From the NCBI RefSeq assembly GCF_004345605.1, contig NZ_SLVY01000019.1, positions 1 through 64,000 on the forward strand: 64,000 bases of DNA. Direction: 5' to 3'. Within the stretch, counting starts at the first letter, position 1; each line of letters starts with the position of its first letter. This document shows, piece by piece, positions 47,901 to 58,133 of the stretch. A program made the translations under genes and the position numbers. The stretch comes from Rhodococcus sp. SMB37 (GTDB lineage Bacteria > Actinomycetota > Actinomycetes > Mycobacteriales > Mycobacteriaceae). Below the pieces are notes generated by a model. It was not told where the DNA came from, ran no database searches, and saw nothing but the letters and a program-made list of their open reading frames with translations.

Positions 47901-50900
47901 GAGGACCTGGATCGTCCGGCGGCCGAGTTCGTGCCGGACACGATCGAGATGCTGCCGGCACGGAGCATCGCCCCGCGCGTGCCTGCGGCCACGGTGGTTT
48001 CGGGTGCGCCGCACGTCGTGGACACTGTCACGGCGCGGTTGGGTGAGGTCCTCGAGACCGCGTTGCTACCGGACGACGACTTCTTCGATCGCGGTGGGCA
48101 CTCGCTGGTGGCGATGCGCGCGGTGAGCAGTCTGCGACGGCACGGCATCGTCGTCACGGTCGCCGACATCTTCGCGGCGCGCACGCCCCGGGCGCTTGCG
48201 GCCCGCGCGCAGACCGTCGACGCTCTCGAGGTGCCGGATGCACCCGCACAGGAAGCGCCCTCCGGTGAGCCGGTTCTGTCGTCCGCGCAGGAACGTCTGT
48301 GGATCGTGCAGCGGCTGGACAGCGTATCCCGAGCTCACGACGTTCCCATCGTCCTCGAGCTGTCCGATGCTCTCGACACGCAGGCCCTGAACGCGGCATG
48401 GCGAGATCTGCTGGAGCACCACGTGATTCTCCGTACCTGCTATCCCGCCGGGGACAACGGTGAACCCCGAGTTCACGTGCTGCCGGAGAGTGCGATTCCC
48501 GAACTGCGCGACCGCAGCACGGGCCTCGACCTCGACACCGCTGTGCGCCTCGAAATCCAGGACCCGGAGTCGGCATTCGACATCGAGTCCGACGTGCCTG
48601 CACGTGCAGCCCAGCTCCGGGGTCCCGGATGGGTGGCCCTCGTGATCGTGATCCACCACATCGCCGTGGACGGTGCATCGGTGCCCGTGCTTCTCGACGC
48701 TCTGGCCCTGGCATATCGCGAACGGCTGGCGGGGAGAACCCCGCAACTGCCCCCTGCTGCACCCGCTTTCGACGAATTCGCCGCGGCAGACCGGACACGG
48801 ACGAGGTCTGCAGAGGCAGACCGTGCGCTGCAGTACTGGTCTGCACAGCTCACCGCCCTGCCGTCCGAACTCGAACTACCGACTGATCGGCCACGCCCGC
48901 GACAGTCGACGTATCGATCCGTCGAAGCTTCACGCCGGCTCGACGAGACGACGACCAGCGGTATGCAGCGTGCTGCAGTGCATCACGGGGTATCGGCACT
49001 GATGCTGCTCGAGGCCGCGGTCGCGTTGACGTGGCAGCGGTTCGGAGCAGGCACCGACATTCCTCTGGGCACGACGGTCTCGGATCGGGAACTCCTCGAG
49101 GACGGACGATTCCGCGACACTGTCGGGTACCTGGTGAACACGACCGTGCACCGGATCGATCTGAGCGGAAACCCGACACCCGGACAGGTCATCGACCGGG
49201 TGCGCACCGCCGGGCTCGGCGCATTGGAGCATCAGCACGTGCCGTTCGATCGTGTCGTCGACGCGATCGCACCGGAGCGTGCGGCCGGACGCCACCCGCT
49301 GTTCCAGACGATGGTCGGGCACGAGGTCCTCGGCGCACCGATCGCGCTGGGAGATGTCACCGCAACTCCCGTCGAGCCGATCGATCCACCGGCGCGCATG
49401 GACGTCGCCGTCTGGCTCCGTGAGCGCGATGCTCAGGCCGAGATCCGTCTGGGAGCGGCGGCCGACCTGTTCGATGACGACACGGTCGCCCATATGCTCG
49501 ACGAGCTGATCCTCACGCTCACCCACATCATCGAGCAGCCGGACCGGCCCATCGCACAACTCGATCGCATCGTCGCCGAGAACGGACCGACGCGCGACGT
49601 GACTCCACGCACGGTGGTCGAGCGGTTCCTGCACCAGGTCAGCGAGCGACCCGAGGCCACAGCCATCGTCGCGGACGGGCAGGAGACGAGCTATCGCGAC
49701 GCGGGAGTTCGTGTGGACGCGGTAGCACGCGAATTGACCTCACACGGGGTGCGGTCCGGAACCGTCGTCGGTGTCGCGGTCGGCAGGGGCGGGGACCTTC
49801 CCGTGGCACTGCTCGCGGTACTCCGGTGCGGTGCCACCTATCTGCCGCTGGACGTCGACTACCCCCGTGATCGCGTGCGGTACATGATCGACGACGCACG
49901 GCCGGTCTGTGTCCTGACATCGGACGCCACGGTCGACGACGTCGCATGGATGGACCTACCGACGGTGCGGGTGGACGCCGCAGTTGCCGACTCGCATGCG
50001 GATACAGCACTGCCGGAGGTGCCCGTCGCCGACGACGGGTTGGCCTATATCATCCACACCTCGGGGACGACCGGAAAACCCAAGGGTGTCATGGTGACCT
50101 CGTCCAATCTCGCGGCCTTCGCGGATGCCGTGAGCACGCTGGGATGGGTCCGCCCGGACGATCGCGTGGTCGCGGTGACCACGGTGTCGTTCGACATCGC
50201 GGTGCTCGAACTGCTGTGCCCGCTGGCGGTCGGCGCGTCCGTCGTGGTGGCTCCGCGCGCGTCGGTGATCGACCCGGAGAAGCTCGCTGCGCTGATCACG
50301 ACCACCGGCGCCACGGTCGTGCAGGCGACCCCCTCGCTGTGGCGACTGCTCCTGACCGTGCCCTCGGTGCGCGTGACGCGTGCTCTGGTCGGCGGTGAGG
50401 CAGTACCCGCAGAACTGGCGGAGCAGCTGACCACCGTGAGCGACGAGGTCTGGAATGTGTACGGCCCCACGGAAGCCACGGTGTGGGCGACGGCGGATCG
50501 GCTCACGAAGGACGCGCCGGTCACGATCGGTGAACCCTGGATCGATGTGCAGGCCCGCATCCTCGACGACCTCCTCCGCGAGGTTCCGGAAGGGGCGTTC
50601 GGCGAGCTGTACCTGGGTGGCGCACAGATCGCGCGCGGCTACCTGAATCGACCGGCGCTGACCGCAGCCCGCTTCGTCGCCGATCCTCGGCGGCCGGGGG
50701 AGCGCCTGTACCGGACCGGCGACGCGGTACGCACACGCCGCGGCCGGATCGAATACCTGCGACGCACGGACGACCAGGTCAAGGTGCGCGGATTCCGGAT
50801 CGAGCTCGGCGAAGTAGAGACCGCGTTGCGGGCGCTGCCCGGCGTCGGAGACGCGGCAGCGAAGGTCGCTGCGATCGCGGACGGAAGCGCCAGACTCTTC

Positions 50901-53900
50901 GGGTATGTCGTCGTCGCCGACGGTGCGACGACCGATCCCGCCCGGATGCGTCAGTCACTCGCAGAGGTGCTACCGGATCAGTTCGTTCCCCAGTCGATCA
51001 CCGTTGTCGAGACACTGCCCCGCACATTGAACGGCAAGCTCGACCGTGCGGCCCTACCATCTCCGATGGCGCCGGCGTCGGTGAGCAGTGCGCTCGCGGC
51101 CACCGCTGAACAGGTACCGGCATCGGTTGCCTCCGATCTCGCTGCTGCAGCGGAAGAAGTGCTCGGAACCGAGATCGACCTGCAGTCGAACTTCTTCGCG
51201 CTCGGCGGTGACAGCATTGCCGCGGTCCGGTTCGTCTCGTCCGCGTCCGGGCGCGGTGTGCGCATCGCGGTCGCCGATGTGTTCGAGTGCGACACGCTCG
51301 CAGAATTGGCCGACCGTGCCGTACGGATGGTGACCGGAGAGGACGGGGCGCACGAGCGTTCCGAACTCGTCGAGATGGACTCCGCCGCACGAGCACTCGT
51401 GGAGACCCAGTATCCGGGATGGCAGCAGGTGCTGCCGCTGACACCGCTGCAACGGGGCATGTACTTCCAATCCGTCACCGGCGGACGAGGTGCCACGGAC
51501 AGCTACCACGTACAGCACCGCTTCACGTTCCCGCAGCCCGTCGACCGTCGGGCGCTGGCAGCTGCCCTCGTCGCGATCGTTCGGCGGTACCCGAACCTCG
51601 GTGCCGCGTTCACACATTCGATGTTCCCGGAACCGGTCGCGATCCTTGCGCCGGTGTCGCTCACGGTCGAAGAACAGTCGGTCGACTCGCCCGCAGACTT
51701 CGATTCCGTTGCCGCGGACGAGTTCGCACGACCCTTCGAGCTCGACCGCGCGCCGTTGGTGCGCGCGGTCCTGGCGACCGGACCCGATTCGGCAGAGCAC
51801 CTGGTGCTGACCCAGCATCACCTGCTGTCGGACGCGTGGTCCCAGGGAGTGCTCTTCACCGAGCTGTTCACTCTCTACGGCGTCGCGAAGATGCTGGTCG
51901 GGTTGCATCAGGAGGGCGGTGAGGGCGATCGGGAGGTGACGGCGGCGTTGCAGCGCGTGCTGCTTCCTGCAGCCGACTTCACCGATCACCTGCGCTATCT
52001 GGCCGACCGCGACACCGTGGTTGCGGCGAAGGCGTGGGCACTGAACCTGGCCGACCTCGGCGAGCCGACATTGGTGGCACCGAACGCGGACCCCGGCACG
52101 ATGTCTCTGCCGAGCCGCGTCACGGCCGGGCTCGACGACTCGGTACGTGACGAGATCGTGGCGGTCGCAGCGGAGCACGGCGTGACCGTGTCGACCGTGA
52201 TGTCGCTCGCGTGGGCGCTCACGTTGCGCCGGTTCACCGGCCGCGACGACGTGGTCTTCGGGTCCACCGTGTCGGGTCGCGACCCGCTCGTACCCGACGT
52301 CGATCGCATGGTCGGGCTGACACTGAACACCGTGCCCGTCCGGGTGCGGCTGCGCTCGGCGTCGACCCTGTCGGACATGCTGCGCCAGTTGTTCGTCGAA
52401 CAGAGCGGTCTGATCGAGCACCAGCACGCCGGGCTGGGCGAGATCGCCCGGGCCGCCGGTTTCGGGGTGCTGTTCGACACGTTGCTGGTGTTCCGCAATG
52501 TCGGTGGGGACGCGGCGCGATTCGGTGTGTTCGAACGCGCAGGGATCATCGCTGCAGACGCGACGGACGCCACCCACTATGCGATCACCGTCGATGTCGA
52601 CCCCCGGAGTCGAAGCGGCGCGATGGAGGTGACCATCGAGAACCGCCCCGATCTCGTCGACGACGAGACCGCCGCGTCGCTTCTCGAGATCATGACCGGC
52701 ATGCTCGTCGAGATCGCAGGACTTCGGGCGCGGGGCCGGGTCACGGTGGCCGAATCCGGTCGCGGACACGGCGAACTCGAACGCACCGCACTGACGGCGC
52801 CCCGCGTGGCGATTCCGCTGCCCGGCGCCGTGGAGGGAAGTATCGACACCCTCCTGTGCGAACGTGCTGCCTCCACCCCCGATGCACCCGCATTGACCTG
52901 TGGTACCGAGACGTTGACCGCTCGGGAATTCGACGACCGCGTGACCGCGCTGGCGCGGTACCTGGCTGCGTCCGGTGTGGGCGCAGGCGATCTGGTCGCA
53001 CTGATGCTGCCGCGAATCGCCGATCACGTGGTGGCGATCTTCGCGGTGATGCGCACCGGCGCCGCGTACCTGCCGCTCGACCTCGAGCATCCGGGTTCGC
53101 GACTGCGGGAGATCGTGCTCGACAGCGGCGCCCGCACTGTGATCACGGCCGATGCGCGGACCGAGCGGGTGGCAGAGGTGGCTTCCGGTCTGCCAGGGGT
53201 TTCCGTCGTCGATCTCGCAGAGCCCGCGGTGGCCGAGGTGCTGTCGGGGGCTCGTCCCGCACCGAATGTGCCGATGCACCGCATCGGTGGACCCATCCAT
53301 CCGGACCAGCCCGCCTACGTCATCTACACGTCGGGATCGACGGGTAAACCCAAGGGCGTCCAGGTCGGTCATCGTGGTCTGACGACGATGTACCACAATC
53401 ACCGTGACGAGATCTTCCGCGGGACAGAGCAGCTCGTCGACGGCCGGCAGTTGCGCATCGCGCACACCGTGTCGTTCTCCTTCGACATGTCGTGGGAAGA
53501 GCTGTTCTGGTTGCTGGCAGGCCATCACGTGCATGTCATCGACGAGGCGGCGAGAGCCGATCCGCGCACGCTGGTCCAGCATTATCGAACTGTCGGAATC
53601 GACGTCGTGAACGTGACACCGTCGTATGCACGGGAACTGATCGCTGCCGGTCTGCTCGACGACGAGCGGGCTCCGAAGCTGGTGATGCTCGGCGGCGAGG
53701 CCGTTCCGCAGGAATTGTGGACCCGGTTGCGTGAGCAGGACGGAATCGACGGCTACGACCTCTACGGACCGACCGAATTCACCATCAATGCGATGGGATC
53801 GGCCGTCGCGGACAGTGAAAGTCCCTGCCTCGGTCGGCCGATCCGCAATGCCTGCGCACGTGTCCTCGATTCCGGGCTGCGCCCGGTCGCCGTCGGAGCG

Positions 53901-55262
53901 GTCGGTGAACTCTACATGTCCGGTGACGGTGTCGCGCACGGGTATCGAGGCCGGCACGGACAGACGGCATCGGTGTTCGTCGCTGATCCGTTCGCAGCCG
54001 GAGAGCGGATGTATCGCACCGGCGACCTCGTGCGGTACCTCGCCGGCGGCCGCGTGGAGTACCTGGGACGGGTCGATCGCCAAGTCAAGATTCGCGGCAT
54101 CAGAATCGAACTCGGCGAAGTCGAGTCGGCGCTCGAAGCGTTGCCCGGTGTGACGCGAGCCGCCGCAACGGTCCGATCGAACGGCCCTGTGGCGCGGCTG
54201 ATCGGCTACGTCGTGGGTGAGGGGGCCGACTCGGAGAGCGACCTGCGCGCACAGCTGCGTGAGATCGTCCCCGCGCATCTCGTGCCCGCGCAGATCGTGC
54301 GAGTGGACACCATCCCGCTCACGGTCAACGGCAAGCTGGACCGCGCGGCGCTGCCGGAGCCGCCGCGTCGCAACGTCGCTGATTCGCTGCGCACGCCGAC
54401 CCAGTGGACGGTGGCCGCCATCTTCTGCGAGCTGCTCGGATTGGACGAAGTGGGAGCCGACGACGGCTTCGCCGACTGCGGGGGCGACTCGCTGGCGGCC
54501 ATGCGGATGGTTTCTCGGCTCGAGCGCGACACGTCCGTTCGAGTGGACGTCCGGGAGCTCCTCGAGCGTCAGTCGGTTGCGTCGGTCGCGGAACTCATCG
54601 ACTCCCGGCGTGACGGCGGTGTCGACGAGGTACCGGACGATGTGATCCGATTCGGACGGGACGGAACAGGTGAGCCGTTGTTCTGCATCCATCCGGCCGG
54701 GGGCTACGCCTGGCAGTTCGCATCACTGGCGTCGATGCTCGATCGCCCGGTCGTCGGGCTGCAACTTCCCCAGGGAGATCGTCCGGGTACCTTCGACGAG
54801 CTCGTCGAACATCACGTCCGTGCGGTACGTCGTGAACAACCGCGAGGGCCGTACCGCCTGCTCGGATACTCGTTCGGCGGAACGCTCGCTCACGCGATGG
54901 CCGCGATGTTGACGGAGGCGGGCGAGACGATCGCCTTCGTCGGCCTCGTGGACAGCGAGCCGCTGGATGGGCGAAACTCCGACGTTCCGGCAGCACCGGC
55001 ACGTGAGCTTCCGGCGGAGTTGGCAGACGACATCGCCGCGAACTTCACTTACACATCGTTGCTCCTGAGGACTGCGAAGGCACCCGGATACTCGGGCATC
55101 GTCACGTTGTTCGAGGCGCAGCGCGGAAAGCCGTCCGATGGCTTCGCCGACCGGTGGCGACGGATTCACGGCGGCGAGCTCGTCGTTCACGTGGTGGACG
55201 AGGACCACGACGGCATCGTGTCGGAGACCGGATGGCGGCAGATTCTGCCGGCGCTCGAGTAG
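41985..55262 (+). CDS. Siderophore NRPS, heterobactin type (C-A-PCP-E-C-PCP-C-A-PCP-C-A-PCP-TE)
   Basis: 4425 residues. Key sites: C1 H-H-L-I-V-D-G (His156); A1 T-S-G-S-T-G near 628; PCP1 Ser1030; E domain H-H-F-A-V-D (His1211); C2 H-H-L-V-T-D-G (1694); PCP2 Ser2040 directly after C2, with no A domain; C3 H-H-I-A-V-D-G (2224); A2 near 2692; PCP3 Ser3077; C4 H-H-L-L-S-D-A (3278, Ala in place of Gly); A3 near 3780; PCP4 Ser4169; TE G-Y-S-F-G-G (Ser4296), His near 4408. Pocket codes by hand alignment to PheA: A1 D-A-D-D-V-G-M-V-D-K (basic residue likely), A2 D-I-L-Q-L-G-V-V-W-K (Gly), A3 D-M-E-N-M-G-L-I-N-K (N5-hydroxyornithine). C1 presumably accepts DHB from the aryl carrier. Predicted core: DHB-D-Arg/Orn-Gly-hydroxyornithine, which matches the heterobactins of Rhodococcus erythropolis (HtbG). 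Confidence 0.92.
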   Translation: MTLTEGHAATTVSPTLLPLTGAQLGIWNAQRLEPDSPYYLVGEVLEIDGSAAGVEIDLAVLIAEISATVTEAETMRLRFVETEDGPRQWIAPGEALSIPVLDLGDEENPHAAADEAVTRIRTEAARAARDMEDRELFTYTLLRLSSTQVWCVQLYHHLIVDGYSAAMISRRLATRYTAAMTGKRLRPNTFGSIADVVTEDVEYRNSEQAALDRAYWTARLDPLPELHGRRGGADLGSAAQTHSARAILDADVRKRLEQIAGECGCTWADLLIGAYAGFVARLHGTTDVVLALPIMVRTTRTALTTPSMAVNVLPLRVSVSLSDDISALGSTVATALGELREHQRYRGEDLVRDLAAPGAGAVLHGVGINLKAFDFDLDFAGAVGTLRNVAGGPPEELGLTATPIDGGRMMLGFEVDARTVSAAEVDARVEGLATLVRALSSPDHPPLGRVDLSGRGPADGWSPAALPGAGSRSVADMFADMVALHAGDVVLTDSETSLTALQLAERSYRLARLIRSRGVGSDDIVAIALPRTSDIVACIFAVWEAGAAYVVLDPAYPTERLDGLVDLARPSLLLCNDEPPVTNAECDIVRLGSAPIESELAALAGDRLSADELATTPNPHDMAYVLFTSGSTGTPKGVVVRSGGLAHLVHRQRGTVYADARARAGGRQLHVAHTTSFAFDASLDPLLWIIDGHRIHLYGSDIQRDADMQIQKFTDDAIDVVDTTPSMAAFLVEAGLISTSSENTRHSVGTIVVGGEALPSALAEQLGRSPVRVYNMYGPTEATVDAIAAEVTGSDVHIGTPLEGTAAYLLDAALQPVLEGETGELYLAGPQLARGYLGRPGATADRFVADPFGAVRSGAGGGRMYRTGDLARWNPETGFEYRGRADDQVKIRGHRVELREVENALSQCRSVSAAVAVVVGSGLSAKLIGYVTSDDDVLAGDDIRRELLSRVPDHLVPSAVIVLDEMPVTVNGKIDRKRLPDPLGSGAASGGENRKPGTSAEYALCAVIGEVLGVAEVSLDADLFTLGGDSIGAISISSRLRTHGLVLTPKELLSGRDLATLAQIGRELVDDATEITDDTGIGSAPTTPIMRNILRVDTVDDVASYAQWTAVELDGDIDRDALVAGAQTLLDRHPALRMIVRDGDTADIPAPTDVAVQIAERGPVSADDFTREVASWVREAAAGLSPTIGDLLRLIIVRMSDGSDRVLTVVHHFAVDAVSWNVLMADLVAACGGRALPPTTGESWRHRAAELASLGAVHRYVDELDAWRAVLGSGSRVLVESDLRRGIDTHSTTTVTRTDTSPAVTAAVLDNLCSKYRARPDEVLLAALTVAMRAYRGTSTGDFPVLMEGHGRDADAGVERGSTVGWFTTEYPVSVPAEIIDSDERLAEATGGGHVLAEILHEIKARRRAFRDNGIGYGVLRFLDEAGEPLTTLPAPQIVLNYLGKPAALSGDGWRTVGDDGFGVVEPDGRTLTEVLAINAFVHDGPDGPALSIEWTAAGELLDAVSVTALQDHFGRALESLAAHAALHPGGLSAADCDDVAVTQSQISALESVTGPLAEILPLSPLQEGLLAHAARFTDHDPYVLTAVVDLAGELDVDRLRSAFTAVVARHRNLSAGFHFEGVDEPAATIPRVVDIPWRVSDLGHLPPAAAAAAAAEAHRSAAGRVFDVRRGPLLAAHVLRLPGARTQLILNAHHLVTDGWSTPIVLRELVHLYNQGATGLPIAPDYADFLRWLARLDRDALHAAWRRRLEGLTEPTLVARGEGTAEHPVATEITVDDALGARLAEAARENGLTVNTFVQGAWSAVLSALVGRGDVVFGTTVSGRPADLARVETMVGLFSNTVPVRMRMDDRPLREVLQDSQREQYDLGDAEHLPLSEIETCSTVRGRTGLFDTLVVFENYPARFGADSADSGDSTHIIGIGNISTTQYPLSLLAPPGDRFRLVVDHDPVVVDGRTAEMVAAALPIVIAEMIEDLDRPAAEFVPDTIEMLPARSIAPRVPAATVVSGAPHVVDTVTARLGEVLETALLPDDDFFDRGGHSLVAMRAVSSLRRHGIVVTVADIFAARTPRALAARAQTVDALEVPDAPAQEAPSGEPVLSSAQERLWIVQRLDSVSRAHDVPIVLELSDALDTQALNAAWRDLLEHHVILRTCYPAGDNGEPRVHVLPESAIPELRDRSTGLDLDTAVRLEIQDPESAFDIESDVPARAAQLRGPGWVALVIVIHHIAVDGASVPVLLDALALAYRERLAGRTPQLPPAAPAFDEFAAADRTRTRSAEADRALQYWSAQLTALPSELELPTDRPRPRQSTYRSVEASRRLDETTTSGMQRAAVHHGVSALMLLEAAVALTWQRFGAGTDIPLGTTVSDRELLEDGRFRDTVGYLVNTTVHRIDLSGNPTPGQVIDRVRTAGLGALEHQHVPFDRVVDAIAPERAAGRHPLFQTMVGHEVLGAPIALGDVTATPVEPIDPPARMDVAVWLRERDAQAEIRLGAAADLFDDDTVAHMLDELILTLTHIIEQPDRPIAQLDRIVAENGPTRDVTPRTVVERFLHQVSERPEATAIVADGQETSYRDAGVRVDAVARELTSHGVRSGTVVGVAVGRGGDLPVALLAVLRCGATYLPLDVDYPRDRVRYMIDDARPVCVLTSDATVDDVAWMDLPTVRVDAAVADSHADTALPEVPVADDGLAYIIHTSGTTGKPKGVMVTSSNLAAFADAVSTLGWVRPDDRVVAVTTVSFDIAVLELLCPLAVGASVVVAPRASVIDPEKLAALITTTGATVVQATPSLWRLLLTVPSVRVTRALVGGEAVPAELAEQLTTVSDEVWNVYGPTEATVWATADRLTKDAPVTIGEPWIDVQARILDDLLREVPEGAFGELYLGGAQIARGYLNRPALTAARFVADPRRPGERLYRTGDAVRTRRGRIEYLRRTDDQVKVRGFRIELGEVETALRALPGVGDAAAKVAAIADGSARLFGYVVVADGATTDPARMRQSLAEVLPDQFVPQSITVVETLPRTLNGKLDRAALPSPMAPASVSSALAATAEQVPASVASDLAAAAEEVLGTEIDLQSNFFALGGDSIAAVRFVSSASGRGVRIAVADVFECDTLAELADRAVRMVTGEDGAHERSELVEMDSAARALVETQYPGWQQVLPLTPLQRGMYFQSVTGGRGATDSYHVQHRFTFPQPVDRRALAAALVAIVRRYPNLGAAFTHSMFPEPVAILAPVSLTVEEQSVDSPADFDSVAADEFARPFELDRAPLVRAVLATGPDSAEHLVLTQHHLLSDAWSQGVLFTELFTLYGVAKMLVGLHQEGGEGDREVTAALQRVLLPAADFTDHLRYLADRDTVVAAKAWALNLADLGEPTLVAPNADPGTMSLPSRVTAGLDDSVRDEIVAVAAEHGVTVSTVMSLAWALTLRRFTGRDDVVFGSTVSGRDPLVPDVDRMVGLTLNTVPVRVRLRSASTLSDMLRQLFVEQSGLIEHQHAGLGEIARAAGFGVLFDTLLVFRNVGGDAARFGVFERAGIIAADATDATHYAITVDVDPRSRSGAMEVTIENRPDLVDDETAASLLEIMTGMLVEIAGLRARGRVTVAESGRGHGELERTALTAPRVAIPLPGAVEGSIDTLLCERAASTPDAPALTCGTETLTAREFDDRVTALARYLAASGVGAGDLVALMLPRIADHVVAIFAVMRTGAAYLPLDLEHPGSRLREIVLDSGARTVITADARTERVAEVASGLPGVSVVDLAEPAVAEVLSGARPAPNVPMHRIGGPIHPDQPAYVIYTSGSTGKPKGVQVGHRGLTTMYHNHRDEIFRGTEQLVDGRQLRIAHTVSFSFDMSWEELFWLLAGHHVHVIDEAARADPRTLVQHYRTVGIDVVNVTPSYARELIAAGLLDDERAPKLVMLGGEAVPQELWTRLREQDGIDGYDLYGPTEFTINAMGSAVADSESPCLGRPIRNACARVLDSGLRPVAVGAVGELYMSGDGVAHGYRGRHGQTASVFVADPFAAGERMYRTGDLVRYLAGGRVEYLGRVDRQVKIRGIRIELGEVESALEALPGVTRAAATVRSNGPVARLIGYVVGEGADSESDLRAQLREIVPAHLVPAQIVRVDTIPLTVNGKLDRAALPEPPRRNVADSLRTPTQWTVAAIFCELLGLDEVGADDGFADCGGDSLAAMRMVSRLERDTSVRVDVRELLERQSVASVAELIDSRRDGGVDEVPDDVIRFGRDGTGEPLFCIHPAGGYAWQFASLASMLDRPVVGLQLPQGDRPGTFDELVEHHVRAVRREQPRGPYRLLGYSFGGTLAHAMAAMLTEAGETIAFVGLVDSEPLDGRNSDVPAAPARELPAELADDIAANFTYTSLLLRTAKAPGYSGIVTLFEAQRGKPSDGFADRWRRIHGGELVVHVVDEDHDGIVSETGWRQILPALE

Positions 55263-55354
55263 GTCCACCACGTCGAGGTTCAGCAAGTTGAGGTTCGGCT
55301 CGGCGCCGGTGGGTGCGGAGAAGAAAACTGATTCGAAATCGGAAGGACGACACT

Positions 55355-55582
55355 GTGCTCACTCGTGAGACCGTCATCGGAGACATCGCGACGGCCCTGG
55401 ATCAGCCGCCCGAGTACATCAGCGACGAGCTGAATCTGCTCGACGAGGGGCTGGATTCCATTCGGATCATGGGGCTTGTGGAGCGATGGCGGTCTGCGGG
55501 CGTTCCGGACATCGATTTCCCGACGCTCGCCGCCGATCCGACCGTGGCACACTGGGTTGCCGTCGCGCTCGGCGAGTACTGA
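55355..55582 (+). CDS. Stand-alone aryl carrier protein
   Basis: 75 residues from GTG 55355, preceded by GGAAGGA. Four-helix carrier fold with the phosphopantetheine Ser in G-L-D-S-I-R and the helix I-M-G-L-V-E-R-W, as in the ArCP half of EntB/DhbB. It lacks the isochorismatase domain that is normally fused in front. Its job is to receive 2,3-DHB from DhbE and present it to the first NRPS condensation domain. Too short for many gene finders. Confidence 0.87.
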   Translation: MLTRETVIGDIATALDQPPEYISDELNLLDEGLDSIRIMGLVERWRSAGVPDIDFPTLAADPTVAHWVAVALGEY

Positions 55583-55604
55583 TTTTCGAAAGAAAGGTCT
55601 ATCG

Positions 55605-57431
55605 ATGGCTGGGACCGCCCGTGAAGTCGAGGTATTTCCGATCTGTATCCGAGAGGTGGACGTCCTCCGAGTCGAGGATGTCACTCCCGGCATGCGCCGG
55701 GTGACGGTCGGTGGTCCGTCGATGGACAGTCATGTTCGAGACGGTGTTCAGTTGCCTGCGGTGCGGACCAGCGGTTTCGACGACGACGTCAAGCTGTTGC
55801 CGGTCGACCCCCGGACCGGAGAACTGCCGTTCGAGGTGCCGCGAAATTCCGACAGCGGCGCTGTCGAATGGCCGTCGGGATCGTTCCAGTACGCCCGGAC
55901 CTACACGGTTCGTTCCTTCGACGAGGACACGCGCGAGATGGCGATCGATTTCGCCATGCACGAGGGTGGATTGGCCTCCGACTGGGCGAATCGCGTGCAA
56001 CCGGGGGAGACGGTCCTCATGGCAGGGCCGAAGCACTCGGCCGGTCTCCCCGCCGGCGTCGACTGGATGCTGATCGCCGGTGACGAGACGGCGCTGCCCG
56101 CGATCGCGCACTGCCTCGAGCAACTCCCCTCGGATCTGCCCGCGACGGTGGTGATCGAGGTTGCCGAGCCGTCGCATCGACAGGAGCTGAAATGCGAGTC
56201 GCCCCTGGACGTGACGTGGCTGTTCCGCTCCGAGAACGACGGTGAGTCGCGGTTGGTCGAGACGGTGAAGGCAGCGCAGTGGAGGCCGGGGCAGCCGTAC
56301 CTGTGGGTCGCGGGCGAGACTCTGACGATCAAGCCGCTGCGGCGCTGGGCGAAGCTGGACAAGGAGATCGCCAAGCAATTCGTGGAGATCGCTGGGTACT
56401 GGCGTCACCGCGAGGTCGCGCAGACAGGACCGGCGTCACCGGTCGCTGCTGACGTCGAGATCGACCCGGACGAGCAGCTGCACGAGATGTCGGAGTTGCT
56501 GCCCCCGTTGGCGATCAGGACGGCGGTCACCGTCGGGTTGTTCGAGGCGATCGACGGCGGTGCCGACACGGCGGAGACGGTCGCCGCCGAGTGCAGGACC
56601 CACCCCGGTGCAACCGCGAAACTGCTGCGCCACCTCGTGCTGATGGACCTGGTCTCGGTGGACGAGGGGCGCTTCGCGCTCACCGAGATGGGGTCGATCC
56701 TGGCCGATCAGGACGCGTTCGCCAGTCAGGCTCTGCACTTCGACAAGATTCACACCCGCCTCGACATGGCGTTCCTCGGACTGCTCGAATCGGTTCGGAC
56801 AGGAGCGCCCGCGGCAGGACACAGCTTCGCGGACAAGCAGAAGGATCCCGGGTTCGTGGACGGCTTCCACGAGGAGGTCGCCTTCGGATCCGTCTACCGC
56901 GCGCCGGCACTGCCCGATGCCGTCGATCTCGACGGCGTACGTACCGTCGCGATCTACGGAGAGGGCGCCGGGGTGTACGCCGACAACCTCGCCCGGGTGC
57001 TGCCGGACCTCGAGATCTCCCTGGTGGGGCTCCCGGCGCAGAACACCAGGAATCTGGGTGATGTTGCGGAGTCGCGCCGGGACCGGATCAGGCGTATCGA
57101 CGGGAGCGAGTTCACCGCCCTCGCAGCACCCGTCGACCTGGCCGTTGCGGTCGAGATGGTCGACTGCCATCCGGATGCTGACGCGCGAATGCTGATCGGG
57201 GCGCTCGGTGCATCCGCGCGTCGGGTCGTGCTGGTGACCGATCTGCTCGACCCGGAGACCACCGACGACCACGACACCGAGGCCGACCTCCTGAAATTGT
57301 GTCTCCACGGATCGGGTCAGCGCACCGAGGCCGAGCTGTCCGCTCTGATATCGAAATCAGGCTGTGGAACACCGCGCTTCGGAGCGATCGGCTGGGGATC
57401 GACGGTCGTGGAGTTCACCGGTACTCACTGA
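55605..57431 (+). CDS. Siderophore-interacting reductase fused to a methyltransferase-like domain
   Basis: 608 residues from ATG 55605 (AAAGG upstream). Residues 1 to about 275 are a siderophore-interacting flavoprotein (ViuB/SIP): R-T-Y-T-V-R (FAD), H-E-G-G-L-A-S-D-W-A, I-A-G-D-E-T-A-L-P-A, W-V-A-G-E and Y-W-R-H. It should reduce Fe(III)-siderophore to release iron. Residues about 290-608 follow the O-methyltransferase pattern: dimerisation HTH (P-P-L-A-I-R-T-A-V-T-V-G-L-F), G-E-G-A-G at 452 where GxGxG is expected, and C-H-P-D near 521. The acidic residue that holds SAM ribose is not seen (L-V-G-L-P), so SAM binding is uncertain. Last gene of the iron operon; the next gene is convergent, 9 nt away. 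Confidence 0.82.
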   Translation: MAGTAREVEVFPICIREVDVLRVEDVTPGMRRVTVGGPSMDSHVRDGVQLPAVRTSGFDDDVKLLPVDPRTGELPFEVPRNSDSGAVEWPSGSFQYARTYTVRSFDEDTREMAIDFAMHEGGLASDWANRVQPGETVLMAGPKHSAGLPAGVDWMLIAGDETALPAIAHCLEQLPSDLPATVVIEVAEPSHRQELKCESPLDVTWLFRSENDGESRLVETVKAAQWRPGQPYLWVAGETLTIKPLRRWAKLDKEIAKQFVEIAGYWRHREVAQTGPASPVAADVEIDPDEQLHEMSELLPPLAIRTAVTVGLFEAIDGGADTAETVAAECRTHPGATAKLLRHLVLMDLVSVDEGRFALTEMGSILADQDAFASQALHFDKIHTRLDMAFLGLLESVRTGAPAAGHSFADKQKDPGFVDGFHEEVAFGSVYRAPALPDAVDLDGVRTVAIYGEGAGVYADNLARVLPDLEISLVGLPAQNTRNLGDVAESRRDRIRRIDGSEFTALAAPVDLAVAVEMVDCHPDADARMLIGALGASARRVVLVTDLLDPETTDDHDTEADLLKLCLHGSGQRTEAELSALISKSGCGTPRFGAIGWGSTVVEFTGTH

Positions 57432-57440
57432 CAGGGTGCG

Positions 57441-58133
57441 TCACGTTCGTCGGGCGTAGCGCACCTGCGGACGACCGGCCTTGCCGTATTCGGTGAGTCG
57501 CACGAGCGCGCCGTCGTCGGCAAGACGTTCGAGATAACGCCACGCCGTCACCCGCGACACCCCGATCCCTTCACCTACCTGTGCGGCGGTGCACGGCTCG
57601 TCGACCTCTCGGAGGAAGCCGACGATCCGGTCGAGTGTCGCGGGGGCGATGCCCTTCGGGCTCGACGCGCGTGTGTCGGATGTTCGCAATGCCGCCATCG
57701 CGCGATCGATCTCGTGTTGTCCGGCGGCTCTACCCGCGCTGTCGAGTGCCTCGCGGTACGACACGTAGCGTTCGAGCTTGTCGCGAAGCGCTGCGAAGGT
57801 GAACGGCTTGAGCAGATACAGCACGATTCCGCGGGCGACGGCGGTGCGCACCACCTCGAGTTCGCGCGCCGAGGTCACGGCGATGATGTCGGGACTTGGG
57901 TGGAACACGCTGAGCGCGGCCGCGATATCGAGTCCGCTGGTGTCGGGCAGTCCGATGTCGAGGAGTACGAGGTCGATCGGTTCACCCGCGTGAGCGGCCG
58001 CGGCAACCGTGCGCAACGCGTCCTGCCCTGTATGTGCGACACCGGAAACCGTGAATTCCGGTAATCTGCCCAGATATTCGCGGTGCGCGTCCGCGATGAG
58101 AGGTTCATCTTCGACGATGAGTACACGAATCAT
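57441..58133 (-). CDS. dctR: DctR/CitB-family response regulator
   Basis: 230 residues from ATG 58133. Receiver domain with phospho-acceptor in V-L-L-D-I-G-L-P and switch Lys in L-L-K-P-F; C-terminal HTH (A-A-Q-V-G-E-G-I-G-V-S-R-V-T-A-W-R-Y-L-E-R-L) typical of DcuR/DctR. Starts within the stop of the sensor kinase gene (ATGA). Expected to switch on the divergent dctA gene in response to external C4-dicarboxylates. Confidence 0.9.
   Translation of the reverse strand: MIRVLIVEDEPLIADAHREYLGRLPEFTVSGVAHTGQDALRTVAAAAHAGEPIDLVLLDIGLPDTSGLDIAAALSVFHPSPDIIAVTSARELEVVRTAVARGIVLYLLKPFTFAALRDKLERYVSYREALDSAGRAAGQHEIDRAMAALRTSDTRASSPKGIAPATLDRIVGFLREVDEPCTAAQVGEGIGVSRVTAWRYLERLADDGALVRLTEYGKAGRPQVRYARRT

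Noticed and set aside
51054..54692. 1212-codon minus-strand frame inside the NRPS
   Set aside because: Composition typical of a reverse-strand shadow; the plus strand encodes ordered NRPS domains throughout.
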